This document shows positions 36,097 through 49,062 of a stretch of 64,000 nt of DNA, one piece after another. The notes beneath the pieces were generated by a model. The model saw only the letters and a list, made by a program, of their open reading frames with translations. It searched no databases and was not told where the DNA came from. How positions within the stretch are numbered: position 1 is the stretch's first letter; every line of letters starts with the position of its first letter. Made by a program: the position numbers and the translations under genes. The stretch comes from Agapanthus africanus (taxonomy: Eukaryota > Streptophyta > Magnoliopsida > Asparagales > Amaryllidaceae): positions 196,379,739-196,443,738 of the forward strand of contig JASDDO010000026.1 of assembly GCA_030015575.1 (NCBI GenBank), written 5' to 3'.

Positions 36097-39000
36097 TTTC
36101 ACGACCTGAAATAGTACGTGACTGGCACTTGAATCATATGAAGTCTATAGGACCCCATCTAATTCAAGTAAGCCAAAAACCCAGAAATCTAAAACCATTT
36201 TAAGGAGTAAATAAGAAAACTGATTTTTAAGAAGTAAGGAAAACATATTTTAAAAACAAGGTTTTTAAATAAGTAAGCCAAATATGCATTTCTAAAATCT
36301 ATATTCTTTTCTGAAAATTTCGGCAGAGTTTCCTTTGTAAATAATGGCCCCGAACGGGGTACAACAAGAATAATATATACACAATGATAAAAGGCATCCC
36401 CAAGCAGGAGCTAGCTCTTCATCAATCGACGGTTATAACCACGCAAGCAATATAATATACAACGCCAAAGGGCGAGGATCAAAACTCAAAAAGAACTCAA
36501 AATCAGCATGAAACCCATAATACTACAACGCACGACTCTAAGGTCGAAATAATACATAACTGGTTTTCTAAGTCTGAAATAATATACAAGTTTGGTTGTT
36601 GGAATTTCTAGATACAACTGAATAATACATATACAATGGTGATTCTGATGCAAAAGAATCCACCTACCAAAGCAAATCACCCAGAAAGGAAGCAGTGTGC
36701 CAAAAAAGCCGCAATGGAACCTATACGGCAAAACCTGCAAGAACTGTGGCACAACGGGGGTGAGTTGCCAACTCATGAGTAGAAAACATCACAGAGCAGA
36801 AATCGTATGCATGACACAATCCTAGGTCAATACGATCAGATATATATATATAAACCTCAAATGAATAAGTCTGAAGCATGATAAAGTGGCAATATAACAT
36901 CTATACATGAGTGTAGTGCCAAGTGCTCGTGCCAGTGCCTCAGGTAATAACATATAATAAATATAAGGTATGATCAATGTCGACTATATCATGAAGTCTA
37001 TGAAAATGTGGATATCATCCAACTATGTGATCAATATCATCAATGTCAATATATGTATGTGGAAATCGTCCACGAGTCACCCAATGACAATAAGCATCAT
37101 GCATGTAAATATCATAAACATATGCATGGAAGTATGAGGATGTAAATCAACATGTGTCGCTCGCGACATATCAAAATCATGGAACCTTAGTGCCAAGTAT
37201 CGACACTCGAAAACATCATGAAACCTGTGCTTAGCATCGACACGTAAATCCTCATATATCGGGCTCCGTCAGTCTGGATCGGCCCATATCATCTCTCAAC
37301 TCCGGTCGGTATCTTCCGGATATCCGCCGAGCTCAAATACAATCACCGGTAGGTAGTAGCCCCTCTCCCAGGCTCACTGTCTGCAACACAGCGATCCGTT
37401 CTCACCCCGGGGTACCATACCGGGCCCACCATGTACCCGCAATCGGCCTCATCCGCCTCTTCGAATCGGGTTTCACATGTCGCTCTCAGCACCGAGAAAA
37501 CACATGGCGGACGCACTGAAATATCATATCAAGGGTAACCGGGTTTTCAAAACAATTATATACTCTCTTTTGAAATATCCACGGTTCCCAAATCCAGAAA
37601 TATCATGGAAACAATATATCTCAATGCGTATAATCAAAAGCATGATGTATGCGACATGGAAAAGAAATGTAAGCATATCAATATATCATGCAATATGGAA
37701 TAGTAATATGCACATATTGAGGGAAACCGCTCTTTTAAAATGAATCAGTTTTAAAGAGTATCTTGCGGTTTCCAAATCTCCAAATCCAGCGAGAATCATC
37801 TATATATGTGCGAATAAGTATGTATGCACATATGGGTGTACAAGAGGTATGTACACAAGTATACCATGCAAGGGATCATATCCTGAATGCAACAGTACTA
37901 CAGTGTAGTGACATGGCAATTATCGATGATAAAGTGTGTGAGCCGGCAAGCAGGTGTACGTGGAACATATGCATCATCGATAATGGTGCTGGTGTCCTAA
38001 CAGCATGGTTTGATATAACAATAAACATATTTATCATGCAATGCGATGCAAACAGTAAGCATATGCAGCAAATGAATAATAAACACAACGGTGTAGAAGC
38101 TACATCAATGCATCCATATCATACTGTTTTGCCATTCGAAAGAAGACGAATCGTGGTTTTTAGGAAAATAAGGGTTATGGTGTTTTTAAGAAAAGATACG
38201 TCTTTTGAAAATATCCGTAGAATCCCTTGCCTGTCTTTAACTACTCCCGATTCGTTAGTTTTTGAAATAGATATGACATCGGCCTAGCCTAACATCTACT
38301 AGCAAATCTACAGCTCTAACTAGCAAGTCAATCAGGAGAGGTATGGAAACCATCTAAATCTGAGTCGATATAATATATATATGTAAATATAATAGTCGGT
38401 GATCCCGCCTCAAAGGTACCGCGTACGATACAATATCATATGATATCCTCGAGTCATGAGTGCAGATCTTTCATCAATATAAAGCTCGTACGGTAAATCA
38501 TCGTACGACATCCCAAAAGCTGTGTACGGGTCAATATCACATTCATCTCATCAATTATCTGCTATCCTTATCATCATATCTCATGATCCGGGGTACTGAT
38601 ATAAGTCTAGCACAACTGATACCATCTATATAAATGTGTGTGTAAACACACGTCCAAAGGCCCGCTAAAGTCTCATGTCGTATCCCAAATATGAATCACA
38701 TTATATCACCGATCACATGGCACTATGCCCAATATCATCGACTCATCTCTAAATATCAACCACTATCCTCGTCATCTAGGTATAAGTATAACGAATATGC
38801 ATGTGTGTGCGTGTGGGTGCAAGCCTATTCTAGGGTTCGCAACTAGGAACTATACTAGTTTACTTCTACGTCCTAATCTAATCATAGTACACCTAATCTC
38901 ATCTCAAATATCCACGACACACAATAAGCTATCATAAATAGTATATATATACTATACTAAATATCGAACTGCGGGGGTGCTATACGCCATCCACCCGACT

Positions 39001-39745
39001 TCCCCCGTAGATATAATCTACCCACCTTGCATCCTGCGTGTCGGTGTCGATGTCGCCTTCATCTTCTTCATCGTATGAAGCCCTCGAGAAGGTACCTACA
39101 AGATAACACAATCAAAAATAAACCTTAAAATAACATCGAGAAAATCAAACGACGCGCTTAGACCTATAGGTTAGAACCTATGGACTACGCTTTCAAAACC
39201 ATCAAACAATCCTCGATATCGTCGTACAAACGCCAAGTAATCGAGGTAAAACTCAATTATACAAATCCAGAACTTTAAAATACGCAAAACGAAAACACGA
39301 ATTAAAACAGCAACTCAGGAAAAAGGCTCCAGATTCTACCCTAGGTCAAATTGGACAATTTTGCACATGCCAGGGGTCTAATTTACTAGAGATGGGGCTA
39401 CAGAACCAATACGAGGCAGATTGGCCCAGGTCTGGCCGCAAATTGCGGCCAGAGGGATTAAATTTGCGACCATAGTTTGGAGTTAGGGTATGAGGTTTTA
39501 GGGTTAGCTTCCTAGGTGCCTGCACATCTCTCTGTGTTCACAAAATGATTTTTAGAGTCTCGGGATGATAGCAGATTCCATTTAACCTTCACAGAATCAT
39601 AGTTTTTCCGATATCGGCTTTCTAAATCCGTATTCCGGGTTTCAAGTCTCTAGTTTGAGTCTTAATTCTAGCACTAGGGGGTTTATATGGCCTCTACTGA
39701 GCTTAATTGCTCACCACAACTCTCAATTTCCAATTACCCTAACTA
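36097..39745 (-). repeat. 5' LTR of the Tekay-like element, truncated by E4
   Basis: Aligns with 28221-31865 through its whole length with scattered substitutions, more diverged than the Athila or E5 LTR pairs. The break falls in AACTA, the expected 5-base target of E4. The remaining LTR start is not found after 49062, so it was lost or lies beyond the window. Confidence 0.85.
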
Positions 39746-41785
39746 TGTTAGTGTATATTCCCTAGAGGCCATTACTGTATCATACTAGTTTGTATATTAC
39801 TTAATGGAAGCTTGGGATATTCACCTTGTATTAACATTCTTGCTCAAAATAGTAGTATGCTACTTGGTTTGTTTCTGCTTTAATGAGGTCATGTGTTTCT
39901 TTTAGCATATCGCCTTTACACATTAGTGGAGCCCTTAGGATCTTTGCTTGATTACCAGCGTTGTGATGGCAGTCACACTCGTGGGGGCTGGGTAATCCAA
40001 AAGCACATCCTTATGCAGGTCCCTAGTCGCAGGACTATCGAGACATGGCATCGATACTCCGGAGTACACTAGCGTAAGCGCTTCTCATCCCAGCTTAGGA
40101 GACGGTCTGTCCCACAGCCGTAAGCATGTCGTACTTGAGATAGTATGCGGGTGCTCATTAGGTTACGAGTATACTTGACAGGACTCGTCGGGAACCGTTG
40201 GTTGGTATTATACCTATCGTCAGTTATCAGTTCCAAGGTGACATGAGTACAGCTTAGTCCGTTGACTTGACACTGTCACTTCGCCTCGAGTGTGTTCCCA
40301 CTGTTCTTAGATTACTATCCTACCACGGCTCAAAGAAGTCATGCAAACAAGAAGCAGTTGGGTGCAGTCCCGAAGCACTTGGAGGCAGTGACGGTTAGAC
40401 AGGATTCGTCTCTCCCGGTATTGGGGGTTGATATCGCGCTGTGTCTAGGAGAGCCATTACACAAAGTCCTAGGCCAGGGCAAGCGAGATAGACTGGTAGG
40501 TTTCCAGTGTTATCGCAGGGTATTCTGGGCTACGCTCCGACACGACTTGTACCGCTATTAGGGGACTGACGTTTACCGCCCCCCTAGGCCCGTCATGCGA
40601 TGTTCTTAGACGAACAGACCGGACTGTACGGAGACTGTCACATTCAGGCAGTAAGAGTTCAGATGGGTTTTACTCGTCAGTCTTCTTATCGGCATCTACC
40701 TGGGGACCGTTAAGTACAGCTAGTGCTACTTGCGGTCTGTGGTTAAACCTACTGCCAGCGTAGTGTCGAGTCTTTAGAGTCACACATAGAGGGTTATTCG
40801 CCTTTAGGCAAAATGAGTAGAGGTCGCTTGGTTTTGCGACGGGGTTCGTTCACATCCGCGCACTTATGCACGTTTGGTGTCCGGACAGCTTATACTAGCG
40901 GGCTTTGGTTTAAGCCAGATCCTTGTATATGTTTTGGGATTGGTCTTATCTCATTGTATTCATGTTTCTCGGAATACGGATACGGGTGTGTATGCACAGT
41001 TGACTGAGGCAGAGGCATAGGACTTTTATTAGGGTTGATGACCATTGCCTTTTTCTTAACCCTAATGTTTATGTGTGAAATATGATTATTAATATTAGTT
41101 AATTATAATTGTGTTATGGTTAGGGTTGTTGACCTTTTGACTATGGTTGACATGTTGACCTATGTTGACAATTTGACCATCATCATTTCATATGAAAGAT
41201 GCTCTTTGATCCTTGCAAAAGCATTTAATATGAAATGATAATGGTCATTTCATGATTAACCATCACAATTATCTTTAGCTAATTATTTATTTATCATAAT
41301 TCACATATATGTGAGAAGGTTGGCATTATTCTTCTCATTCTATCATTCTCATTCTCTCTCATCCTCTTCCTCTCTCTCAAAGCTCTCCCCTCTCATGAGT
41401 TGAGAACCATTGAGCTTGAAATAAATCCCTTAAAATTACTCTCTACTCTTTCTAAGGTTCTATGTTTAGCACACTAAGCACCTTAGTTACTTCTAGTTTG
41501 AGGTTGGAGCCAAAGGTAGAGGCCCTCGGGTGGATCTTTCTTCGGCAAGAGAAGGCGACGAGGAGAACCCGTTCATCACACTCCAAGGAGCAAGAAGAGA
41601 AGGACTTCAAGACTTAGGTATAACCCCTTAACCGAGTAGCTAACTCTTTTAACTTTGTTGTTAGTTTATGTTTAGCAAAGATCCCTCCTTTTGTGTAGTC
41701 TATGTTGTCTAGTGTTGTAAAAATCGAATTTTTCATAACGTTTCCGCCTCCCCGCAAGCACCGGGGTGGGCAACGTGGACTTACA
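39746..41785 (+). repeat. 5' LTR of E4
   Basis: Starts TGTTAGTGTATATTCCCTAG and ends GACTTACA, 2040 bases. AGGTATAACC at 41616-41625 is a splice-donor-like site also present in the E1 and E5 LTRs. It differs from 47816-49062 by a few percent by eye, so this insertion is older than E5 and the Athila-like element. Confidence 0.9.
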
Positions 41786-41786
41786 T

Positions 41787-41799
41787 TGGTATCAGAGCC
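41787..41799 (+). other. Primer binding site of E4 (initiator tRNA-Met type)
   Basis: TGGTATCAGAGCC, canonical, one base past the LTR. Confidence 0.92.
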
Positions 41800-43870
41800 T
41801 GGCTAAACACAAACTAACTAGTTAGCAAAGTATCTAGAACTTCGATCGGAAAAAATCGCAAAACACTTTTCAAAAACCCTAAGTTTCTGACTATTTTTAT
41901 TTCTGCTTTAAAAATAATAAATCATACACTAAAAATCGACTCAGGGTTTTTACAGAACACCCAAGAAAAACGAACCAGTGAGTCGACTAACTCACCGTGG
42001 AACCGCGGCAAGAGCATGCTCTTGCCGTGGATCCGCGGTCGAGTTGACTCGGTCGTGGGTCGTTTTTCCTGCAGTGTTCTTCTGTTGCTGTTTTAGGATT
42101 TTTAGGATGGTTTGTTTCTGTCCAGATTTTCCAGAGAACAAGTTAGTTTTTGGGGTGGTCACAAATCCGTATTTTGATCGAACTTCTTTAGACTTTGGCC
42201 AATGGGTTATATCTGTGATGTGATATATGTATTGAACGTCTGCTAATCGCTATACGTCGATTAGTGGGGGTTGTACATATCTGTGATCTGTAATGTTGAT
42301 GGTTTGTGTATATGAATTCGTTGGATTGTCGCGGATGAATAGCCGGGGGGTTGTGAGATGAGAGTTTTCTTATTCTTTCAATTCTTGTAATATGTAATTT
42401 GATGTAATATTATTTATATGGCCGCACAACTGGGATGGGGTTGTTGCCGTCATTGTATAATTTCTTTTTACTGTTTTTGCTTTTAGGATAGACCCAAGGT
42501 GGGGTGTACAAACTACCGGGTATCTCGAAGTGCCGAGTGGCCTACTCACATTGTTGAGGGAGGTTGCTTCACTTCGGGTACTTGGCGGGTAGTTTGCCGC
42601 ACCCGTAGGGGTCTACGGTGGGGTTTTGGCTATTCATCGCGACCGTGTAATCCGCCCTTCATTACAGGCTCGTACGAAATGCGGATTCCTAATATATCCA
42701 ATGTGTTCATCTGTGATCTGGAATGGCTATCATTGCATGTGACGAATGTATATATCTATATATATGATATCTATTTAGGCGTTGCTTATGTTTTGCATCC
42801 GCGCTATTCCAGCCCCCGCTCTGTCGTTAGTTAAGTAACCTAACGGGTGATGACGGGACCCCGTGGCGAATGCGGATGGCATATGCGTACGTCATATTTT
42901 CGTTGTTTTCTGCAATGGTAGGATTAATTGATGGGACGCATTAAAATTAATGCAAGAAAAATAAACCAAGTAAAAGTCGTTGGGACACTTTCAAAACCAC
43001 TCGGTTCTTTTCAAAACCAAATTTTAAATGCGGAGCTTGAACCACTCCTTTTGAAAGCTATCACGTTCCTTCGATTATATCAAGTTCACTACGTTCACGG
43101 TTTCGCCAAAACCATTCGTAGCCTTCCGTCATTTCACATGGATAGTCAATAAGTATTCAAGCTATGTTTGTTGGCCAAAGTCAAGGCATAGTGATTGGTA
43201 GCTATTGGGTATTCATGTGCAGCATAGATAGATGTGTTGATTTGGGACAGTCGTTCTACCTTGTTGTCCAAAGTCAAAGGTATGTGCGGGTGGGTTCAAA
43301 TTAACCTGGAGAACGACGGGTAAAACTTGACATGTGACTTATGATTTGTTGGCCAAAGTCAAGGTCATAAGAGCATGGGGCAAAAATCCACATCGGGAGT
43401 TTCAAAAGAAACTGAAACTTGCTAGCGCTGCATACCATTTGGAGTGTGATGATTCTGGTAGGATTCTTTCAGTTTTGTCACGCGATGATATTTGGATCCC
43501 GATCCTACTGTGAGTATATGCTACTCCTCCGGAACTTTCTCACTTAACGATCAATGCTATAAACCAAGTAGGTGTCTAGAAAGGTGTTAGCGGGGCTACG
43601 CCCACAGGGAAAAGAGGTTATTTAATTAAGGAACCTCGCGAAAGCGTTGGAAAACCTCCCTCGAAGTACTGACACTGGCCTGGCTGAACGGTTAAGCAAG
43701 AATTGTACGGTGAGATAGATCCCGACTAATTCTTCCTTTATGGTTTGAGGAGGGATTCGAGAGACAGTGGGAGCCATCCTATTTAGACAAATTAAAAACC
43801 ACTCTAAACTTGCAAGAGCATCATACTAAAGTGTTTCTTCTCTCTCTCCTAATTGCAGCGACCAAATATC
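41800..43870 (+). other. Long 5' leader of E4
   Basis: About 2 kb with no supportable gene. At 42007-42026 lies the 20-base perfect palindrome GGCAAGAGCATGCTCTTGCC, 220 bases past the primer site. The block at about 42790-42890 (CGTTAG...CTAACG stem) is shared with E1, E3 and E5. Three TTGGCCAAAGTCAAGG-like repeats occur at 43171, 43264 and 43349. CTCTCCTAATTGCAG ends at 43858 and looks like a splice acceptor 12 bases before the gag ATG. Confidence 0.8.
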
Positions 43871-44971
43871 ATGACTGGACTTAAGTTACTACTAGATAAA
43901 AACATACCGACAGGGCCAAACTACAAAGATTGGCTCAGGAATGTCAAAATGGCAATCACTTATGACAAGTTAGGGTATCTTCTTACCACCAAAGCTCCCC
44001 CTGTCCCAGGTCCCAAAACCAGCGTCGTGGATAGGGAAATCCGTAAGACCTGGGAAATCGACTGCGCGAAGGACAAGTGCCTCGTGCTTGCCTCTATGGA
44101 CAATGAACATCAGAGGAGGCACGAGAATATGGACCTCGAATCCATATTTCTCCATACAAAAGAACTGTATGGAGAGCAATCCCGTATCGCAAAATACGAA
44201 GTGTCGAAAAAGCTGTTTTCGGCGAGATTGGCTGTCGGATCATCGGTAGCGGAAAACGTGCTTAAGATGATTGGCTACATAGAGGAGCTCGCGGACCTTG
44301 GGACCACGTTGGAGAATGAGCTCTATACGGACTTAATTCTCCAGTCCCTTCCTTCCACTTACGCCTAGTTTATCCTGAACTTCAACTTGCAAGAAAAGGA
44401 GGTTGAACTATCAGAACTCCTCAACATGCTGAGGAGTGCAGAGGGCACCCTACAGAAAGGTAGGGAAACATCCACTTTGTTTGTAGGAGGATCTTCCTCT
44501 TCTAGGTCCAAGACGAAAGCCAAGGGAAAGAAGAAGAAAACCCCCGCCAAATGAAGGGGCGGTGTTAGTAAAGTGGATACGAAGGGAAAGGCAAAAGCAA
44601 CAAAGGTAGCGGGAAAGCTTGTGGGGAAAGAAGAATGCTTTTACTGTCACAAGAGTGGACACTGGAAGAAAGATTGCAGGGCTTGGAAGGCCAGAACCCA
44701 GGATCTGAAGCAAGTTGCGGCTTCAGCTTCAGGTGTGTATGTTATTGAAAACTGTCTATCAATAAACTCTACTTCCTGGGTATTGGATACCGGATCAGGA
44801 TCTCATATCTGTAATTCTTTGCAGGCATTGAGAAAGCGTAGGTTTTTGAAGGCGGGTGACATGACCCTCAAAGTTGCTAACGGAGCTAGCATGGATGCTG
44901 AGGCCGTGGGGGACTATCACCTGGGAATGTTAGATGGACATGTTTTGGTTTTACGTAATTGCAACTTGTAA
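43871..44971 (+). pseudogene. gag: Copia Gag and protease of E4
   Basis: Starts at ATG 43871 (MTGLKLLLDKNIPTG). Gag core motifs: WLRNVKMAI, ENMDLESIFLHTKELYG and LQSLPSTYA. A TAG replaces the glutamine codon after PSTYA at 44366-44368, and a TGA interrupts the basic linker near 44552. Beyond it the same frame gives an intact CX2CX4HX4C zinc knuckle (CFYCHKSGHWKKDC) and the protease active site WVLDTGSGSHICNS. A frameshift around 44940-44970 moves the rest of the polyprotein to another frame. Without the stops this would be a usual copia gag-protease. Confidence 0.87.
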
Positions 44972-46244
44972 TATCATTTCTGTATCTTTAATATCTAAAG
45001 AAGGTTATGAATTTGCGTTTGTAAGTAATGTTGTAAACATTCACCTTAATCAAGTTCTGATTGGGTCAGGTACATTAATCAATGGTATATACGTACTAAA
45101 CCAACCACAGATTTTCAATGTCCAGAATACACATAAAAGAAAGTCTCCGGAAACAAATCATGCTTTCTTATGGCATTGTAGACTGGGTCACATCAATGAA
45201 AGAACATTGATGAAGTTACATAAAGAAGGATATTTGGACTCGTTCGAATATCAATCGTATGCAACTTGTCAATCCTGTCTCAAAGGAAAGATGACAAAGA
45301 CTCCGTTCACTGGACACGGAGTAAGAGCGAGCGAGCTCTTGGGACTCGTACGCAGCGACGTGTGCGGTCCAATGTCTACTCATGCACGAAGCGGTTATTC
45401 TTACTTCATTACTTTTACGGATGACTTTTCAAGGTACGGATATGTCTTCTTAATGAAACATAAATCCGAAGCCTTTAGAAAATTCCAGGAATATAAGAAT
45501 GAAGTAGAAAAACAAACAGGCAAAAGTATCAAAACACTTAGATCTGATCGAGGTGGTGAATACTTGAGTGCCGAGTTCCTGGATTACTTAAAAGAGAATG
45601 GAATTCTCTCTCAGCTTACTCCTCCATACACTCAGCAACATAACGGTGTATCGGAGAGACGGAACCGCACCCTATTGGATATGGTACGTTCCATGATGAG
45701 TAACGCTGAGTTACCGCGATCATTCTGGGGATATGCACTAGAATCAGCTGCATACCTTTTGAACCGAGTTCCAACTAAGACTGTGCCTACTACACCATAT
45801 CAGATGTGGTGTAGGAAGAGACCCTATCTTAATCACATTAAGATATGGGGATGTCCAGCTTTTGTCAAAAAGCAGCATGCGGACAAACTCGAGGCACGCT
45901 CAGTACGGTGCAAGTTTGTGGGATATCCAAAGAACTCCAAGGGATATTTCTTCTATTGCGAAGAGGAAAAGAAGGTTTTTGTTTCTCGTCATGCCTACTT
46001 CTTGGAAACTGAGTTTTTGAAAAATCAGATAAGTGGAAGCGCAATAGAACTAGAAGAAATTCCAGAACCACGAGCTATTACTGAAAGCTTAGTAGAACCA
46101 GAGGGTTCGAAAGATCAGGACATTCCTGCGCCGCTCCGCAGAAGTAGTAGGCAGTCTCATCCGCCCGAGAGATACTACGGTTTTCTCATAGACGGGGATA
46201 GAGAGGATTGCATCATTGATAGTGATGAGCCGACTAGCTTCTAG
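44972..46244 (+). pseudogene. Copia integrase of E4
   Basis: Integrase that would insert the cDNA into chromosomes. The HHCC zinc domain is intact (HCRLGH, then CQSC). The catalytic core shows the three acidic positions: SDVCGP, FTDDFSRYG and GVSERRNRTLLDM. The C-terminal part includes KIWGCPAFV and CKFVGYPKNSKGYFFY. The linker PLRRSSRQSHPPERYYGF follows. A TAG ends the frame at 46244, where the relatives read glutamine. The frame is open from 44934, but its first residues duplicate the protease end in the wrong frame, so I start after the shift. Confidence 0.88.
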
Positions 46245-47400
46245 CAGGCCATTCAGAGCGTCGACTCGGTAAAATGGCTGGATGCAATGCGGACCGAAAT
46301 GGAGTCCATGTACACCAACAAAGTATGGACGTTGGACGTTGCTCCAGATGGGGTAAAACCCGTAGGATGCAAGTGAATCTTCAAAGGAAGATTGGTGTAG
46401 ATGGACAGGTTGAGACCTATAAAGCTAGACTTGTTGCAAAGGGTTTCTGTCAAAGACCTGGATTGGACTATGACGAAACCTTTTCTCCAGCGGCTATTCT
46501 GAAATCCCTTCGGATCCTTCTTTCCATTGCTGCCTTCCACGATTATGAGATCTGGCAGATGGACGTAAAGACAGCTTTTCTAAATGGAAATTTAGAGGAG
46601 TGTGTCTATATGGACCAGCCAGAGGGTTTCATTCAGAGTGGGAGCAGCGGAAAGGTGTGCAAGTTGCTTAAGTCCATCTATGGACTAAAGCAGGCATCGC
46701 GGAGTTGGAACATCCGTTTTGATGAGACGGTCAAAGAATTTGGTTTTATTAAAAATCCAGATGAACCATGCATCTATAGTAGATTTGTAGCAAGAACTGT
46801 AGTATTCCTCGTTTTATATATGGATGACATTCTCTTGATAGGAAATGACATTCCTATGCTACAATCTGTCAAAGGGTTCTTGTCACACAGGTTCTCCATG
46901 AAAAACTTGAGTGATGCCTCTTACATTCTGGGGATCCGGATCTATCGTGACAGATCCAAGAGGATATTAGGACTTTCACAGTCCAGGTACATCGACACCA
47001 TACTGAAAAGATTCAGTATGGAAGATTCCAAGCGCGGTAATTTACCGACTTGTCACGGGATCACCCTCTCCAAAGAGATGTCTCCCAAGACTGATTTTAA
47101 AAGGGATCGCATGTCTATTATACCCTACGCTTCTGCGGTAGGCTCTATAATGTATGCGATGTTGTGTACCAGACCGGATGTAGCTTATGCACTGAGTGTG
47201 GTAAGCCGGTATCAGTCAAACCCTGGGGAGAAACACTGGATAGCGGTAAAGAACATTCTCAAGTACCTGAGAAGGACTAAGGAGATGTTCTTGGTGTATG
47301 GCGGAAAAGACCTCCAGATCGAGGCCTTTGCTGACTCCAGTTTCCAGAGTGACAAGGATGATTCCAAGTCCATGTCGGGTTATGTCTTTACCCTCTATGG
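46245..47400 (+). pseudogene. Copia reverse transcriptase of E4
   Basis: The first 130 bases are disrupted by a stop and a small frame change near 46376. From there RT is continuous: TFSPAAILKSLR, WQMDVKTAFLNGNLEECVYM, LLKSIYGLKQASRSW and the catalytic box LYMDDILLIGND. YMDD replaces the more usual YVDD seen in E1. The connection region (RYIDTILKRFSMEDS, SIMYAMLCTRPDVAYALS) continues into RNase H. Confidence 0.88.
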
Positions 47401-47802
47401 GGGGCGGTGTGTTGGAAGAGTTCCAAACAGGAAACCGTTGCTGACTCGACGATGGAAGCGGAATATATCGCTGCTGCAGATGCCGCAAAAGAAGCCGTCT
47501 GGATGAAGAAGTTCTTGACAGAACTTCAGGTGGTTCCGTCATTGTTGATCCAATACCTCTGTATTGTGACAACAACGGGGCTATAGCTTTAGCGAAGGAA
47601 CCCAGGTCCCATCAGAAGTCCAGACACATCTTGAGGCGGTATCACCTGATCAGGGAGATTGTGGGTCGCCAGGAGATCGAGGTTCGGAGAGTTGCTACGG
47701 AAGATAACACTGCTGATCCATTCACGAAGGCCTTACCCCAGACTCAGTTCGAACGGCTGATCGAGATGATAGGTCTTCGATACGCCAGTACATGGCCTTA
47801 GT
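47401..47802 (+). pseudogene. Copia RNase H end of E4
   Basis: RNase H begins with AFADSSFQSD before this segment. A frameshift at a run of six G near 47399-47404 moves the remainder to another frame, where EAEY, the YCDNNGAIALAKEP-like text and SRHILRRYHLIRE are still readable. A second shift near 47530 is likely. The coding remnant ends at about 47802, right before the polypurine tract. Confidence 0.8.
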
Positions 47803-47804
47803 GC

Positions 47805-47815
47805 AAGTGGGAGAT
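47805..47815 (+). other. Polypurine tract of E4
   Basis: AAGTGGGAGAT directly precedes the 3' LTR, the standard tract of Angela-type elements. Confidence 0.9.
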
Positions 47816-49062
47816 TGTTAGTGTATATGCCCTAAAGGCCATTACTGTATCATACTAGTTTGTATATTACTTAATGGAAGCTTGGGATATTCACCTTGTA
47901 TTGACATTCTTGCTAAAAATAGTAGTATGCTACTTGGTTTGTTTCTGCTTTAATGTGTGCAAGTGTTTCTTTTAGCATATCTCCTTCACACATTAGTAGA
48001 GCCCTTAGGATCTTTGCTTGTTTACCAGCGTTGTGATGGCATTCACACTCGTAGGGGCTGGGTAATCCATAAGCACATCCTTATGTAGGTCCCTAGTCAT
48101 AGGACTATTGAGACATGGCATCGATACTCCGGAGTAGACTAGCGTATGCGCTTCTCATCCCAGCTTGGGAGACGGTCCGTCCCACAGCCGTAAGTACGTC
48201 GTACTTGAGATAGTATGTGGGTGCTCGTTAGGTTACGAGTACACTGGACAGGATTCGTCGGGAACTGTTGGTTGGTATTATACCTATCGTCAGTTATCAG
48301 TTCCCAGGTGACATGAGTACAGCTTAGTCCGGTGACTTGACACTGTCACTTCGCCTCGAGTGTGTTCCCACTGTTCTTAGATTGCTACCCTACCACGGCT
48401 CAAAGGAGTCGTGCAAACAGGTAGCAGTTGGGTGCAGTCCCGAAGCACTTGGAGGCATTGACGGTTAGACAGGATTCGTCTCTCCCGGTATTGGGGATTG
48501 ATATCACGCTGTGTCTAGGAAAGCCATTACACAAAGTCTCTGGCCAGGGCAAGCGAGATAGACTGGTAGGTTTCCAGTGTTATCTCAGAGTGTTCTGGGC
48601 TACGCTCCGACACGACTTGTACCGCTATTAGGGGACTGACGTTTACCGCCCCCCTAGGCCCGCCATGCGATGTTCTTAGACGAACAGACCGGACTGTACG
48701 GAGACTGTCACATTCAGATTCAGTAGGAGTTCAGATGGGTTTTACTCGTCAGTCTTCTTATCAGCATCTACCTGGGGACCGTTACGTACAGCTAGTGCCG
48801 CTTGCGGTCTGTGGTTAAACCCACTACCAGCATAGTGTCGAGTCTTTAGAGTCCCCACATAGAGGGTTATTCGCCTTTAGGCAAAATGAGTAGAGGTCGC
48901 ATAGTTTTGTGACGGGGTTCGTTCACATCCGTGCAATTGTGCACGTTTGGTGTCCGGACAGCTTATACTAGCAAGCTTTGGTTTAAGCCAGATCCTAGTA
49001 TATGTTTTGGAATTGGTCTTATCTCATTGTATTCGTGTTCCTCGGAACACGGATACGGGTGT
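47816..49062 (+). repeat. 3' LTR of E4, truncated
   Basis: Matches 39746-40990 up to the text GGATACGGGTGT and then departs abruptly. The last 800 bases of the LTR are missing. The junction may mark an insertion, a deletion or an illegitimate recombination. Confidence 0.88.

Larger units (their letters stand above)
28221..39745 (-). mobile_element. Tekay-like Ty3/gypsy element, minus strand, without intact pol
   Basis: Two copies of a long LTR (28221-32636 and 36097-39745) flank only 3.5 kb of internal sequence. On the minus strand the order is LTR end, primer site TGGTATCAGAGC (36092-36081), internal region, polypurine tract AAGGGGGGAAGAT and LTR start TGTAACA, as in Del/Tekay chromoviruses. 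No open frame resembles gag, RT, integrase or chromodomain. Its 5' LTR is cut at 39745 by E4, leaving out about 770 bases. Confidence 0.8.
39746..49062 (+). mobile_element. Angela-lineage Ty1/copia element E4, 3' LTR truncated
   Basis: Full copia order on the plus strand: LTR, primer site, 2 kb leader, gag, protease, integrase, RT, RNase H, polypurine tract and LTR. It inserted in the Tekay-like 5' LTR (left flank AACTA). The 3' LTR stops at 49062, about 800 bases early, where an unrelated hairpin-rich locus begins. At least two in-frame stops in gag and several frameshifts disable the polyprotein. Confidence 0.92.
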
